Source: Charina bottae (taxonomy: Eukaryota > Chordata > Lepidosauria > Squamata > Charinaidae). Taken from it: a stretch of 64,000 bases of DNA. The DNA is taken from contig JALMGJ010000003.1 of the NCBI GenBank assembly GCA_023362775.1, positions 49,838,416-49,902,415 of the forward strand. The letters are read 5' to 3'. Positions 1-10,075 of this stretch are shown piece by piece. How positions within the stretch are numbered: the first letter of the stretch is position 1; every line of letters starts with the position of its first letter. The position numbers were made by a program, and so were the translations under genes. The notes under the pieces were generated by a model. It searched no databases. It saw nothing but the letters and a program-made list of their open reading frames with translations, and had not been told where the DNA came from.

Positions 1-286
1 TGTGGTTTGAGTAAGCCATAATTGACAGAGTTCATTGGACATAGCTAAGCCATCAGCCATGATTCATAAACCACAGTGGCTATCTTCACATGTATTAAAC
101 AAATCACAGAATGGTTCAGCTTGTTGCAAACCCAACAGAGACTTTTTCATGATATACTCTTGCTTAAAATTCATTAAAAATAACCCCTCCATAATCTGTC
201 CATTTTGAACCCAAAAGTTCTGTTAGCTGTTCACACTATGTTCTGCTTGTTTGAATCTCAATATGAAAAATGTTTACATACAGTAA
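1..286. other. Unannotated flank
   Basis: No gene or repeat recognised. This is the pre-insertion DNA to the left of the Penelope palindrome. Confidence 0.5.
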
Positions 287-515
287 ACATGTATTGTACA
301 TATGTCTATGAAGGTTCTCAGTCATCCAGGTGGAATTGTCTGTAGCTTGAATCATGTCAACTGGATTTCTATTTTCTTAGTGGAAACGTTTCGCTCCTTA
401 TCCAAGGAGCTTCTTCAGTCTGAGCAAAGTTGGTAAGGGAATCCTAAATATGTTCCTAGGTAGCTGTGTGACCTTACACCTGGGGCTAGGTCATGGTTAT
501 ATTGAGATGTAATTT

Positions 516-1854
516 TTAAGTTCTTTTATTATCTAATGGAGGGTCGTTAAAATCACCATGCTGCTGTTGAGCTTCTGAAATGGTCTTAATCTTCCTAGGC
601 ACAGAAGACAAAACGGGGAGGAAGATGTGGGAGAGTTTGTGCCTGAGGCCCCCACCTCTATTCAAGGAAGGATTTTCCAAGTTGGCATAAATGGATTCCT
701 TGACCCCTCTCTCAAACCACCTATCTTCTCTGTCTAAAATGTGAACATTAATGTCCTCAAATGAGTGTCCTTTTTCTTTTAGGTGAAGATAAACTGCTGA
801 CTCTGGTCCTGTGGTGTTATTTCTCCTGTGTTGGGCCATCCTCCTGTACATAGGTTGTTTGGTTTCTCCAATGTAGAGTTCAGAGCACTCCTCACTGCAC
901 TGGATTGCATAAACTACATTGCTTTTCTTATGTTTTGGAGTTTGATCTTTGGGGTGTACAAGCCTCTGTCTCAGTGTGTTGGTGCGTTTGAAATATACAG
1001 GTATGTGGTGTTTGCCAAATATCCGTTTTATCTTTTCAGACACGCCAGCCATGTAGGGAATGACCAGGTTCTTTCGTTTACTCTGAGTCTCAGCCCTATC
1101 TGTCGCTGTTTTAGGTCTGGTAGATTTAGATTTGGTGAAGGCCCAATTTGGATATCCACAGGCCTTCAGGGCTGTTCTCAGGTGCTGATTTTCATTCTTT
1201 TTGGAATCCATGGAGGTGGGGATGGTTTCTGCTCTGTGTGACAATGTCCTGATGACTCCTAGTTTGTGCTGCAGTGGATGGTGGGAGTCAAACATCAGAT
1301 ATTGATCTGTGTGTGTGGGTTTCCTGTAGATCCCTATTTCTAGCTTGCCACCGGTCCCAATGAGGACTTCACAGTCTAGGAATGCCAGTCTGTTGTCCTT
1401 GGTGTCTTCTCTGGTGAAGCTAATGTTGGCATCTATAGTGTTTATATGGTCCGTGAAGGCCTGAACTTCCTGGGCCTTGATTTTGACCCAGGTGTCATCC
1501 ACATACCTAAACCAGTGGGTGGGCACCGTTCCCTGGAATGTGTTGAGTGCTTTCTTCTCCACTTCTTCCATGTATAAATTGGCCACAATGGGTGACACAG
1601 GAGAACCCATGGCACAGCCGTGTTTTTGTCTGTAAAAGTCACCTCTGTATGTGAAATAAGTGGTGTTAAGACACAGGTCCAGAAGATGGCAGATCTGGTT
1701 TGGGTTGAGATGGCTTCTCCTTTCCAGGGTGCTGTCCTCTTCTAGTCTCTTCCTGACAGCGGATAGAGCATGAGTGGTGGGGATGCTGGTGAAAAGGGAG
1801 GACACATCAAAGGAGACCATAGTTTCATCTGTATCCAGTTTCAGGATCTTTGCT
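516..1854 (-). CDS. PLE reverse transcriptase - GIY-YIG endonuclease (5'-truncated, left arm)
   Basis: This frame encodes the C-terminal two thirds of a Penelope polyprotein, which copies element RNA at a nicked target. RT motifs in order are VSFDVSSLFTSIP (motif A), KHGCAMGSPVSPIVANLY (motif B), RYVDDTW (catalytic motif C, YVDD) and RLAFLDCEV (motif D), followed by GIYRKPTHTDQY. The C-terminal part has the GIY-YIG signature VVYAIQC...ELYIGETKQ and ends ...LDNKRT. About 445 residues are real. Further upstream the open frame continues as an ATG-initiated antisense reading of the other arm (to 1922), so that apparent N-terminus is an artefact. The true N-terminal RT domain is missing. The frame is intact to its stop, which suggests a young copy, but a whole protein cannot be made from it. 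Confidence 0.9.
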
Positions 1855-3176
1855 TGGATACAGATGAAACTATGGTCTCCTTTGATGTGTCCTCCCTTTT
1901 CACCAGCATCCCCACCACTCATGCTCTATCTGCTGTCAGGAAGAGACTAGAAGAGGACAGCACCCTGGAAAGGAGAAGCCATCTCAACCCAAACCAGATC
2001 TGCCATCTTCTGGACCTGTGTCTTAACACCACTTATTTCACATACAGAGGTGACTTTTACAGACAAAAACACGGCTGTGCCATGGGTTCTCCTGTGTCAC
2101 CCATTGTGGCCAATTTATACTTGGAAGAAGTGGAGAAGAAAGCACTCAACACATTCCAGGGAACGGTGCCCACCCACTGGTTTAGGTATGTGGATGACAC
2201 CTGGGTCAAAATCAAGGCCCAGGAAGTTCAGGCCTTCACGGACCATATAAACACTATAGATGCCAACATTAGCTTCACCAGAGAAGACACCAAGGACAAC
2301 AGACTGGCATTCCTAGACTGTGAAGTCCTCATTGGGACCGGTGGCAAGCTAGAAATAGGGGTCTACAGGAAACCCACACACACAGATCAATATCTGATGT
2401 TTGACTCCCACCATCCACTGCAGCACAAACTAGGAGTCATCAGGACATTGTCACACAGAGCAGAAACCATCCCCACCTCCATGGATTCCAAAAAGAATGA
2501 AAATCAGCACCTGAGAACAGCCCTGAAGGCCTGTGGATATCCAAATTGGGCCTTCACCAAATCTAAATCTACCAGACCTAAAACAGCGACAGATAGGGCT
2601 GAGACTCAGAGTAAACGAAAGAACCTGGTCATTCCCTACATGGCTGGCGTGTCTGAAAAGATAAAACGGATATTTGGCAAACACCACATACCTGTATATT
2701 TCAAACCCACCAACACACTGAGACAGAGGCTTGTACACCCCAAAGATCAAACTCCAAAACATAAGAAAAGCAATGTAGTTTATGCAATCCAGTGCAGTGA
2801 GGAGTGCTCTGAACTCTACATTGGAGAAACCAAACAACCTATGTACAGGAGGATGGCCCAACACAGGAGAAATAACACCACAGGACCAGAGTCAGCAGTT
2901 TATCTTCACCTAAAAGAAAAAGGACACTCATTTGAGGACATTAATGTTCACATTTTAGACAGAGAAGATAGGTGGTTTGAGAGAGGGGTCAAGGAATCCA
3001 TTTATGCCAACTTGGAAAATCCTTCCTTGAATAGAGGTGGGGGCCTCAGGCACAAACTCTCCCACATCTTCCTCCCCGTTTTGTCTTCTGTGCCTAGGAA
3101 GATTAAGACCATTTCAGAAGCTCAACAGCAGCATGGTGATTTTAACGACCCTCCATTAGATAATAAAAGAACTTAA
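1854..3176 (+). CDS. PLE reverse transcriptase - GIY-YIG endonuclease (5'-truncated, right arm)
   Basis: This is the mirror copy of the left-arm frame, beginning within LDTDETMVSFDV and running uninterrupted to the stop after LDNKRT. It keeps the YVDD catalytic motif and the GIY-YIG module. Relative to the left arm it has L for M after ANLY (motif B), V for I in GVYRKP, and P for R in YFKPTNT. The open frame can be extended upstream to an ATG at 1770, but those 23 residues (MSGGDAGEKGG...) are the antisense of the left arm and are not PLE protein. The right arm begins slightly later than the left one, since the left copy still has AKILK before LDTDET. It is probably not expressed as a functional protein. 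Confidence 0.9.
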   Translation: MDTDETMVSFDVSSLFTSIPTTHALSAVRKRLEEDSTLERRSHLNPNQICHLLDLCLNTTYFTYRGDFYRQKHGCAMGSPVSPIVANLYLEEVEKKALNTFQGTVPTHWFRYVDDTWVKIKAQEVQAFTDHINTIDANISFTREDTKDNRLAFLDCEVLIGTGGKLEIGVYRKPTHTDQYLMFDSHHPLQHKLGVIRTLSHRAETIPTSMDSKKNENQHLRTALKACGYPNWAFTKSKSTRPKTATDRAETQSKRKNLVIPYMAGVSEKIKRIFGKHHIPVYFKPTNTLRQRLVHPKDQTPKHKKSNVVYAIQCSEECSELYIGETKQPMYRRMAQHRRNNTTGPESAVYLHLKEKGHSFEDINVHILDREDRWFERGVKESIYANLENPSLNRGGGLRHKLSHIFLPVLSSVPRKIKTISEAQQQHGDFNDPPLDNKRT

Positions 3177-3273
3177 AAATTACATCTCAATATAACCATG
3201 ACCTAGCCCCAGGTGTAAGGTCACACAGCTACCTAGGAACATATTTAGGATTCCCTTACCAACTTTGCTCAGA

Positions 3274-3310
3274 CTGAAGAAGCTCCTTGGATAAGGAGCG
3301 AAACGTTTCC
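3274..3310 (+). ncRNA. Hammerhead-ribozyme-like core in PLE 3' UTR
   Basis: CTGAAGA (3274-3280) matches the hammerhead CUGANGA box. It is followed by an A, a 7-bp stem (3282-3288 with 3293-3299, loop GGAT) and GAAAC (3300-3304), matching the GAAA box. The order box, stem II, GAAA is that of a hammerhead, and such motifs are established in Penelope-like elements. Here the extra A before stem II, and the lack of a clear stem I or stem III, argue for a degenerate or unusual form. The same sequence occurs inverted in the left arm near 385-420. Confidence 0.35.
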
Positions 3311-3369
3311 ACTAAGAAAATAGAAATCCAGTTGACATGATTCAAGCTACAGACATGTATTGTACATAT

Positions 3370-3899
3370 TATTTAGATGTCTGCATTTTAGTGATACATA
3401 TTTTCAGGATGTACCCTCTCAGTTATTTTTATATTAACCTTTGCAATTTGTTTTCAGCATATTGAAAGAGAAAGCATCAGCATTATCAAGTCAACCTAGG
3501 CCTGTAGGGGCTCAGATTCAAACATCCCACATAGTTTTGAAGTTTGCTGGAAGAATTTGAACCAGTCAATTTAACCTATGTCACGAGATTATTGTGAGGA
3601 TGAAATGGGAATCATGTATTCTACCTTAAGATCCTTAGAAGAAAAGTGAGGGAACATTGTAATCAATGCACATTTAAAAATTCTAAGCCACCCTCATTAT
3701 TGGTAATATATCTAGCACATTCCCAAGTTGCTAATACTGAAAGAACTTAGGGGCAACTGGGAACCTAGATGGAACTGAAAGAATGAGAAAGTAGGATGTT
3801 CTTCGCTTACTGCATTAAAAACAACCCAGTCATCCCAAAGTTATTTAGGATTTTCCTAATAGTTAAAGTAAATAGACTTAATTGAAACCACAAGCATTC
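3370..3899. other. Unannotated
   Basis: AT-rich DNA with no recognised gene or repeat. Its right end may include more of the following L1, but I cannot place the L1 truncation point. Confidence 0.4.
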
Positions 3900-3907
3900 T
3901 AGGGACA

Positions 3908-4132
3908 TTTTATCATGTTTGGTGGACGTGTAAAAAAGCTAGAAAATTCTGGATTCAATATATGATAACTGCAGCAAGGTTATTGTGTGCACAAAGATGG
4001 AAAGATTCGGCATTATCCACAATGGAGGCATGGTTGGTGAAGATGATGGAACTTGCTGAGATGGCTAAATTGACTTCTTTGATCAGAGAAAAGACAATAT
4101 CTATCTCTATTGCTGACGGAAACCCCTTATAG
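3908..4132 (+). pseudogene. L1 ORF2 C-terminal fragment
   Basis: Translation from 3908 gives FYHVWWTCKKARKFW, the typical C-terminal H-x-WW-x-C-x-x-A/V segment of L1 ORF2. It continues with ITAARLLCAQRWKDS and TMEAWLVKMMELAEMAKLTSLIRE and stops at TAG 4130-4132. ORF2 encodes the endonuclease-RT of L1, and only about 74 C-terminal residues remain. A block normally found between the WW segment and ITAARLL seems to be missing, so there is probably an internal deletion. It is a non-functional remnant. Confidence 0.7.
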
Positions 4133-4203
4133 ACTTTTTGCATGAAACAGAAAAAAAATGAACTTAAGATTTATGGTTTTGATGATTAGACAGGATAGAT
4201 TAT

Positions 4204-4370
4204 CAGGGCTACAACTAGGGGGGGCAAGCGGGGCATGTGCCCCAGGCACCGTGCTGGGCGGAGTGCCAAAATGATGCCCAGGGGGGGCGCCAAAATGACA
4301 AAATAACCCATGGGGGGGGGCGCGGAATCCATGTTTGCCCCGGGTGACACAGACCCTAGTTCCATCCCTG
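4204..4370. mobile_element. hAT-type MITE (about 167 bp)
   Basis: An exact 8-bp duplication TAGATTAT lies at 4196-4203 and 4371-4378. The element starts CAGGGCTACAACTAGG and ends CCTAGTTCCATCCCTG, which are imperfect inverted termini. The interior is G-rich with repeated GCCAAAATGA words. There is no coding capacity. An 8-bp TSD with a CAG start is typical of hAT transposons. Confidence 0.8.
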
Positions 4371-4581
4371 TAGATTATAGAAAGAAGAGAGTCATGTTGT
4401 AACCATAGAGTAAGAGGTAAATTTATAATTGTACTTATAACTGCTGTAAAGAAGATTGGAAGCTACTTCTTTGTATCTTTTTTCTTTTCTATTTTTATTC
4501 TACTTTTTTTCCATTCTTGCACTTTTAGCTTTCTCTTTGATTTCTTTCTTTTTCTTTCTTTATATTAGTTTGTATTAGTTT

Positions 4582-4582
<1 letters not shown>

Positions 4583-4624
<42 letters not shown>
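4583..4624. repeat. (TATC)n microsatellite
   Basis: About ten uninterrupted TATC/GATA units at the 3' end of the L1 remnant. Confidence 0.97.
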
Positions 4625-4625
4625 A

Positions 4626-6452
4626 AATGTCAGAAAATGATGATTGTTTGTTCTTGATCCTTTTTTCTCGGGGGTTATTTCCCCCCATTTTCTTCAGTCC
4701 TTTTTCCTATGTGTCACACACATGCAACATGAGATTTCTAAAAGGATGTTATCAGTCAACCCATCTCCCAAATGTCTGTCTGGTAATAATGTCCCTGACT
4801 GCTATAGGAAGCCTAAATAATGCATTGTTAAATCAATTGTTAATAGGAATGCAGGCCAACAAGTCCATGATTGTTGCAGGCAAACCTGATCCAAGGGAAA
4901 TGCTACTGTTTGATTGGCATCTTCCCCAAGACAGAAGCTTTTTATGATAATGGGGGACAAAACCCCAACAAAGAAAGGAGGGAAAGGCCATGTACCCCAC
5001 CACTGTTTGCCAAGAAATGCAAGCCACTACAGATTTTGATGGAAGATCCTTTCTTGATTTTAAAGAGACTTATGGAGTAGGCGGGCTTGACAGATTATGC
5101 CCAAGAGCAATAAAAAACAAAAACAGATTGTGGAATTGTCTTGCTTTGACACACCCTGAGAGCTTTCAGAGCAGCTCTCTGGTTCTAATGAAAAAGGACC
5201 CATCCTATTTTCAGCCTGCCCTATTTAATATGGGATTATTATTTCACAGAAGCTGATTGTCATCGAATGTTAAAATGAGCATGCAAGGAGGAAAAATATA
5301 CTGATTAAACATATGCTCTTGAAGCATCAGACATACTAGTTTAAGAGTTATTCTCTAAAAAGCAATGAAGAGACTCTTCTGTTCTTTGTTTATGCTACAG
5401 TAGACTAACAGTGCTGCCTTTCCAGATTCTTGAAAAAGTTAGGGATATGATGAATGCTCCCCCATAATTATACTGTCTTAAGCACATGCCTGTTACTACC
5501 ACTAGCTAGGACGAGGTGGCCCATCTCTGTTAACTTGAGTAGGACACCAGAAATGGAAACACATTATGGATAATAACAAGCTGTTCTGCTTTCCCACACT
5601 GCTGCTGCCATCCCACATATTCCCCATGCATGCTGTTTCATTCACGTTCCTTTCCCAGTAACAGCCATGTTGCCACCCATCCTAACCCAAACAATATCAC
5701 TTGGAAAGAGCCTTCAAAAGGCTGCACAGTGAAATAACCAGGGCAGTTACCTATCAGATAAATACCTATAGGGTGGGCAGCAGGGCAGCAAACTACTCCT
5801 TATGGGCAAAGAAGTGGCTGCTTTGGGCAGTACATCTGGAAGGCAGTAGGTGGAATCTTGCATCCAGTTTGCTGTTTGCTGCCTATCCCAGTCTAGCCAA
5901 TCAAGGCAGCCACTTCATTTTCCCTCATGAACACTGATGTGCTTCAACCTTTGTTTGTCTATTGGAAATAGAAGAACACCAAACCAATAAGGATGTCACG
6001 CACAGTCTCCTTAACAGTGTTTTATTGTTATAGCAACCCTGTGAGGTAAGCTCATATTATAGGTAGTAACTGGTCTAAAAGCAGGAAGTGAGCTTCATAG
6101 CTCTACAGGGATTTCAACCCAAGCCTGGCCAGGACAAATCTAATGGATTTATTCATAGGCTATAATAATTAAAAATAATGGCACACTAGAACAGTGGGTT
6201 GGATCCAAAGTAAATTAGTTGCATTAAGTTCAACTAAGCTGAATCTTGTACAGTTGAATCAGTACAGTTTACATTTATAATGCAATGCTCTATACATTTA
6301 TTTAGGTGAAAATGCTAATGAATTCAATGGGGCTTCTTCTCAAATGAGTATAAAATAGGATAGAATCCTCATTCAATGTGGTGCCAGCATGAGATCAGCA
6401 AGAACCCACTGATTGTATAAAATAAGAATAATTTGTTGCATTTATAATTAAG
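4626..6452. other. Unannotated; possible ancient SINE trace near 6015-6150
   Basis: I see no gene. Around 6035-6130 the words CAACCCTGTGAGGTAAG, and further on AAGTGAGCTTCATAGCTCTACAGGGATTTCAACCC, recall MIR/core-SINE tails, but the match is too weak to name. The open frames here are short and unsupported. Confidence 0.35.
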
Positions 6453-6466
6453 TAAAGACAGGCATA

Positions 6467-6799
6467 GGGGGCGTGGTGGCTCAGCAGGTAAGACGCCAGG
6501 CTTGTTGATCGGAAGATTGCAAGTTCGGAGGTTCGAATCCCTAGTCCCGCGTGATGGAGTGAGCTCCCACACTAGCTCCAGCTCTTGCCAAACTAGCAAT
6601 TCGAAAGCATGCAAATGCAAGTAGATTAATAGGTACCACTTTAGTGGGTAGGTAACAGCATTCCGTGTGCGTCATGCCAGCCACATGACCGTGGAAGTGT
6701 CTTCGGACAACGCTGGCTCTTCGGCTAACAAACGGAGATGAGCACCGGACTCTAGACTTGGACACGGCTGCACAAATGTGCGGGGGGAGCCTTTACCTT
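6467..6799 (+). mobile_element. tRNA-derived SINE, Sauria-type, (ACCTTT) tail
   Basis: A full-length insertion between 14-bp duplications TAAAGACAGGCATA (6453-6466 and 6800-6813). The 5' end is tRNA-like: the A box lies within GTGGCTCAGCAGG, and a perfect B box GGTTCGAATCC lies at 6530-6540. These form an internal RNA polymerase III promoter. The 3' end finishes CCTTTACCTTT, the hexamer tail reported for squamate SINEs that use BovB machinery. There is no protein. A close copy on the other strand is at 12023-12361. Confidence 0.88.
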
Positions 6800-6813
6800 T
6801 AAAGACAGGCATA

Positions 6814-7559
6814 CACGCATAGACCTTTAAAACAAGACTCTTGCGTTGCTACTAATCTACCTTTTTCATGTTGTTTGGTAATCTCAGACAATCCAAATGT
6901 ATGACATGCAACTCAAAGACTTCCTCTCCTAAAGCAGCGTGCTACTGCTTGACTGTAAACCATAGGGGTGAGGTTTACTCAGCCTGCTGTTTCTAGAACT
7001 CAGAATGGCAATACCTTTTAGTCTCCAGGAACAGCTTTAACAAATACAAAAAACATTCCTGTTAAAACAAAAGCCAAAGGTGGAAACTATAATCATCCAA
7101 TTAGGCGACACACAGGTGAAATCACATAAAAGCACTGTAACTGGAGTTGACAGGTCTGCATTCCATATGTACTAAATTTCATTGTAGCATGAAAGAAAGA
7201 AACTCTATGCTAAATTTAAGGAATTTACTGCCATCACAGTCTGATTGCAGGATCAGTATTCAGGTTTATGAAAACAAAGCTGCAGTTCCACTGTGTGAAC
7301 TCAGCTGTTTTCTTCCATGACTTTTGCTCTTACATTTCATTTGGTCTTTGAGATGAATTGCTAATTGCACTCACAGGTGTCCTGTGAAACAAATATGGGT
7401 GAATGATCATAATCCTACAGATTGCTTTATATAACTTAAATATGTTCAGCTATAATTTGGCATCTGCCCCCTCATTACATGTCTCCGTAACATAAACATA
7501 ACTGTATCTGATGTAGTTATCTATATAGTAGGAGATATTTGAAAATATAGAAGCAAGTA
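6814..7559. other. Unannotated
   Basis: No recognised gene or repeat. Confidence 0.4.
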
Positions 7560-7763
7560 AAATATACACAACCAAGTAGCAAACAAAAGTCCAATCAAGG
7601 AACTACTAAGGAGAGAACAACACCTCCACCAACACAAGCAGGACAAGCCAGGGTATATAAACAAAGAGCAAGTCCCACTCCCTTTTCGCACTGAAGATGT
7701 TGCCTAGCCTGGCAATGAAACGTCTGCAAGAAAACAACAAGGCTCAGAGAGCACCAAGGACTC
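7560..7763 (+). mobile_element. Penelope-like element 3' tail (single arm)
   Basis: This tail belongs to a different family from the one at 304-3352. It ends TGAAACGTCTGCAAGAAAAC, then CTCAGAGAGCACCAAGGACTC(C). The Copia element inserted within its last bases: GACTC before the LTR (7759-7763) is repeated after it (10525-10529), and the PLE end resumes there. A possible TSD is ATATACACAAC (left) versus ATATACAAC (right, after 10530), but it is imperfect. No inverted partner arm is seen. Confidence 0.6.
7691..7724 (+). ncRNA. Hammerhead-like core in a second PLE family
   Basis: CTGAAGA (7691-7697) is followed by a 5-bp stem TTGCC/GGCAA (7700-7704 with 7711-7715), then GAAAC (7717-7721) and GTC (7722-7724), the preferred hammerhead cleavage triplet. 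Extra unpaired bases flank the stem, and stems I and III are not evident. Activity is unproven. Confidence 0.38.
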
Positions 7764-8214
7764 TGTTGGGGCGCGTGGATGGAGCGGCCTGCTTCTCTCT
7801 CCTAGGCACCAGTGATCCAAGTACTATGCAGTAAATAGACTCCAAACAGAAGTTATATCAAATATCCTATTTACTTTATATACATACATATTTACAGATC
7901 ACTTCCACAAGTAACAAATGATACACCATCAACGATACAGCTTTCACGAGGTAAAATGGGAATAATGGGAAATGAGAATGTCTCTGCATATATAGTGAAC
8001 CTGACCAATCACATTATAGGTCACTCTCGTTATTCACCACACCCAACCTAACTCTAAGCACCTGTTGTATGAGTCACACACTGACACATCATTCCTACAA
8101 CAATGGCTGCTAATTGGGTGACTGTGCAGATTATTTCACCTCTCACCTAGAAATCAAGCCTCTCTGTATAATTTATATCTAACAGTAAATTCCTGGGTTT
8201 ATCAAACCTCAACA
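7764..8214 (-). repeat. Copia 3' LTR
   Basis: On the plus strand it begins TGTTGGGGCGCG and ends CCTCAACA. It is nearly identical to 10076-10524. The target duplication GACTC lies at 7759-7763. Confidence 0.93.
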
Positions 8215-8221
8215 CCCCTTC
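8215..8221 (-). promoter_or_regulatory. Polypurine tract of the Copia element
   Basis: On the minus strand GAAGGGG directly precedes the 3' LTR. It is the expected plus-strand DNA primer site. Confidence 0.8.
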
Positions 8222-8242
8222 AATTTACAATAGATATCACAT

Positions 8243-8828
8243 TCACATATACAGAATAGAAGACATACACATTTGAGATATACACATCCTATGTCTATCT
8301 ATGCTTAGAGGCTTTGTCATCACATCTGCTACATTACACTCAGATGGACAATATTGCAAATCTATCAGAGACTCTTTAACAGCATTCCTAACATTATGAT
8401 ACTTAATACCAACATGCTTGCTTCTTGCTCTGACCTTATCACTCTTTGCAATCTGTATACATGCCTCACTATCATTGTATACACATATAGGACCCTCAAT
8501 TGTTATATTAACATCCATTAACAATTGCCTATACCAAATTAATTCTGAACACAAATCAGACAATGCTGCATACTCCGCCTCTGCCATTGACATGGCAACT
8601 GAATGTTGTTTACGAGACCTCCACCCAACCAAGGTGTTACCAAACATTATTATCAACCCTGTCATTGATTTTCTGTCATGTACAGTACATCGTTACCCCA
8701 ATCACTATCTACATAGCATTTCAATTTCAATGGCTTACATGGTTTTATCAATAAACATTTATCAATAGTCCCCTTCAGATACCTAAACACACGTTTGATA
8801 CCTTGCCAATGCCTCTGATTAGGTTTGG
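8243..8828 (-). pseudogene. Copia RT end and RNase H
   Basis: On the minus strand the sequence resumes at HWQGIKRVFRYLKGTIDK, the RT-RNase H connection. It continues through YVDSDWGNDV, then a frameshift near 8680, then an open frame from MTGLIIMFGNTLVGWRSRKQ with the RNase H signature AEAEYAALSD, VYNDSEACIQIAK and RSKHVGIKYHNVRN, finishing ...VADVMTKPL and a short tail. RNase H removes the RNA strand during reverse transcription. Everything between the protease and this point, including integrase and the RT catalytic core, is absent. It is broken by the deletion and the frameshift. Confidence 0.88.
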
Positions 8829-9806
8829 TTACATATCAATATTTAACCCTGGTACATATACTAATCCCTTACCAGTCACAGATGCAATGCTTCCATTAGC
8901 TAGAGTAACATGATCTCTATCAGCCTGCCTAAAACTCTTAAACATCTGTCTGTTATTTCCTATATGCTGACAAGCCCCGCTGTCAAGTAAAAATGGTCCC
9001 TTTAAATCTTGAACACTTGAACTAATTAGAGACAGCTGTGCAGCGTCTCCCGGCTTGGAGATTTTCAGCTTGGCCTTCGGCTTCCGTTTCTTATCACAAT
9101 CCCGCAACAAATGCTTTTGTGACCCACAATAGAAACATTTTCGCTTTACAAATAATACATTGTTTTGGTTATCAGAACATTCCTTAACAAAAACACTGTT
9201 TTGGTTAGACCTAATTACGTTAGAACACTGCTTTCTTCTTTGCTCTTCTTCCAAGAGCCTGCCAGATAAGTAATTTATGGTCAAATCTTCCTCAGATAAT
9301 GACCCGAAGCTAATTGCCAAAGTATCCCATGTTTCATTTAGAGAACTGAGAATTATATACACTTTATTAGCTTCTGTAAATGGCATATCTCTCTGAGCCA
9401 ACTCCTGAAACAACTCTGTCATATAATGCAGGTGATCCTTAATATTATCAGATACACCTAATCTGGCGTGATAAAGTTTCCTTGTTAGTAAAACCTTACA
9501 TAACGGTGAGCTTCTTAGATAAACATTCTTTAAAGCTTCCCAACACTTATTGGCTAACTGACAGTCTCTAACATAACACAATTGGCTATCTTCCAGACAT
9601 AAAATTATGCTTGCCAATGCTCTATCGATCTTTAGAGCAACTTCTTCATCGTCCAGGTCTGGGTCAGGGCAAAGTACACTTCTCCAAAGCCCTTCACGCC
9701 AAAGATACATTTCCATTTTATATGACCATGATGAATAATTAGTGTCATTCAGTCTTTCCAGAGGAAAACCTCCCCCGACTGCCGGCAACATCTTCGCTGT
9801 GCTCAT
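8829..9806 (-). CDS. gag: Copia Gag-protease
   Basis: This is an open frame of about 325 residues starting at the ATG at 9806, some 250 bp after the PBS. The N-terminal Copia Gag region has the typical RLNDTNYSSWSYKMEMYLW. A zinc knuckle CFYCGSQKHLLRDC fits C-x2-C-x4-H-x4-C and should bind element RNA. It is followed by an aspartic protease with the active-site motif LLDSGACQHIGN and the downstream VYVPGLN. Gag forms the particle and the protease cuts the polyprotein. The frame ends shortly after VPGLNIDM because of the internal deletion, so the downstream integrase and RT are not fused. The Gag portion could still be made. Confidence 0.88.
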   Translation of the reverse strand: MSTAKMLPAVGGGFPLERLNDTNYSSWSYKMEMYLWREGLWRSVLCPDPDLDDEEVALKIDRALASIILCLEDSQLCYVRDCQLANKCWEALKNVYLRSSPLCKVLLTRKLYHARLGVSDNIKDHLHYMTELFQELAQRDMPFTEANKVYIILSSLNETWDTLAISFGSLSEEDLTINYLSGRLLEEEQRRKQCSNVIRSNQNSVFVKECSDNQNNVLFVKRKCFYCGSQKHLLRDCDKKRKPKAKLKISKPGDAAQLSLISSSVQDLKGPFLLDSGACQHIGNNRQMFKSFRQADRDHVTLANGSIASVTGKGLVYVPGLNIDM

Positions 9807-10059
9807 CTGTCTTCAGCCCCTTCTGGGCAGACACCGATGATTAAAAACACAGACCTTATCAGAATGTCCTCCAGCTGCAAAACAAGCGTAGGAGAGAAAA
9901 ACACACACACAGGCATGGAACTTGTTAAAGCTCCAAATCACTCCAAATAGCCACACGACTCCTGGATAGGCTTCCAAAGCTTCCAGCTCACACACTGTAC
10001 ACGATCCACCGATCCACAGCCAGTGCAAAGCCTTACGTCATCTATGGCTTCTCCATCGC

Positions 10060-10075
10060 CTCTGGGCCCGTAACC
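10060..10075 (-). promoter_or_regulatory. Copia primer-binding site (initiator tRNA-Met half)
   Basis: On the minus strand, directly after the 5' LTR, the sequence is GGTTACGGGCCCAG. It is complementary, with one mismatch, to the anticodon-stem-loop segment of initiator tRNA-Met, not to its 3' end. Drosophila copia is known to prime from a 5' half of this tRNA. Confidence 0.75.

Larger units (their letters stand above)
304..3352. mobile_element. Penelope-like element, inverted (palindromic) pair
   Basis: Two 5'-truncated PLE copies are joined at their truncated ends, so both 3' tails point outwards. The arms meet around 1838-1854, a 17-nt spacer between the inverted sequences 1821-1837 and 1855-1871. 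A 17-bp direct repeat, ACATGTATTGTACATAT, flanks the whole unit at 287-303 and 3353-3369. This shows that the palindrome entered as one event. The arms are nearly identical: the encoded proteins differ at three positions after the junction. The left arm carries 35 extra nt at its outer end (304-338) that the right arm lacks. PLEs encode an RT related to telomerase and a GIY-YIG endonuclease, and inverted, truncated copies are common in the family. Confidence 0.92.
3900..4625 (+). mobile_element. L1-clade LINE, 3' end
   Basis: This is the last part of an L1 ORF2 plus its 3' UTR. The UTR runs through pyrimidine-rich sequence (about 4470-4560) to a (TATC)n tract. It is interrupted by a hAT MITE at 4204-4370. 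The 5' truncation point is not clear. Confidence 0.7.

Noticed and set aside
828..1241. Open frames of 137 codons (828-1241 plus and 2451-2864 minus)
   Set aside because: They are antisense shadows of the PLE frames and appear in mirror image because of the palindrome.
1770..1922. ATG-initiated N-terminus MSGGDAGEKGG of both PLE frames
   Set aside because: These codons read the opposite arm in antisense. They are not part of the PLE protein.
3274..3310. Calling the PLE motif a canonical active hammerhead ribozyme
   Set aside because: An extra base sits between the core box and stem II, and stems I and III are not evident, so only a hammerhead-like core is reported.
6480..6560. Genuine tRNA gene with A and B boxes
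   Set aside because: No acceptor stem closes around it, and the sequence continues into a SINE body with tail and TSD.
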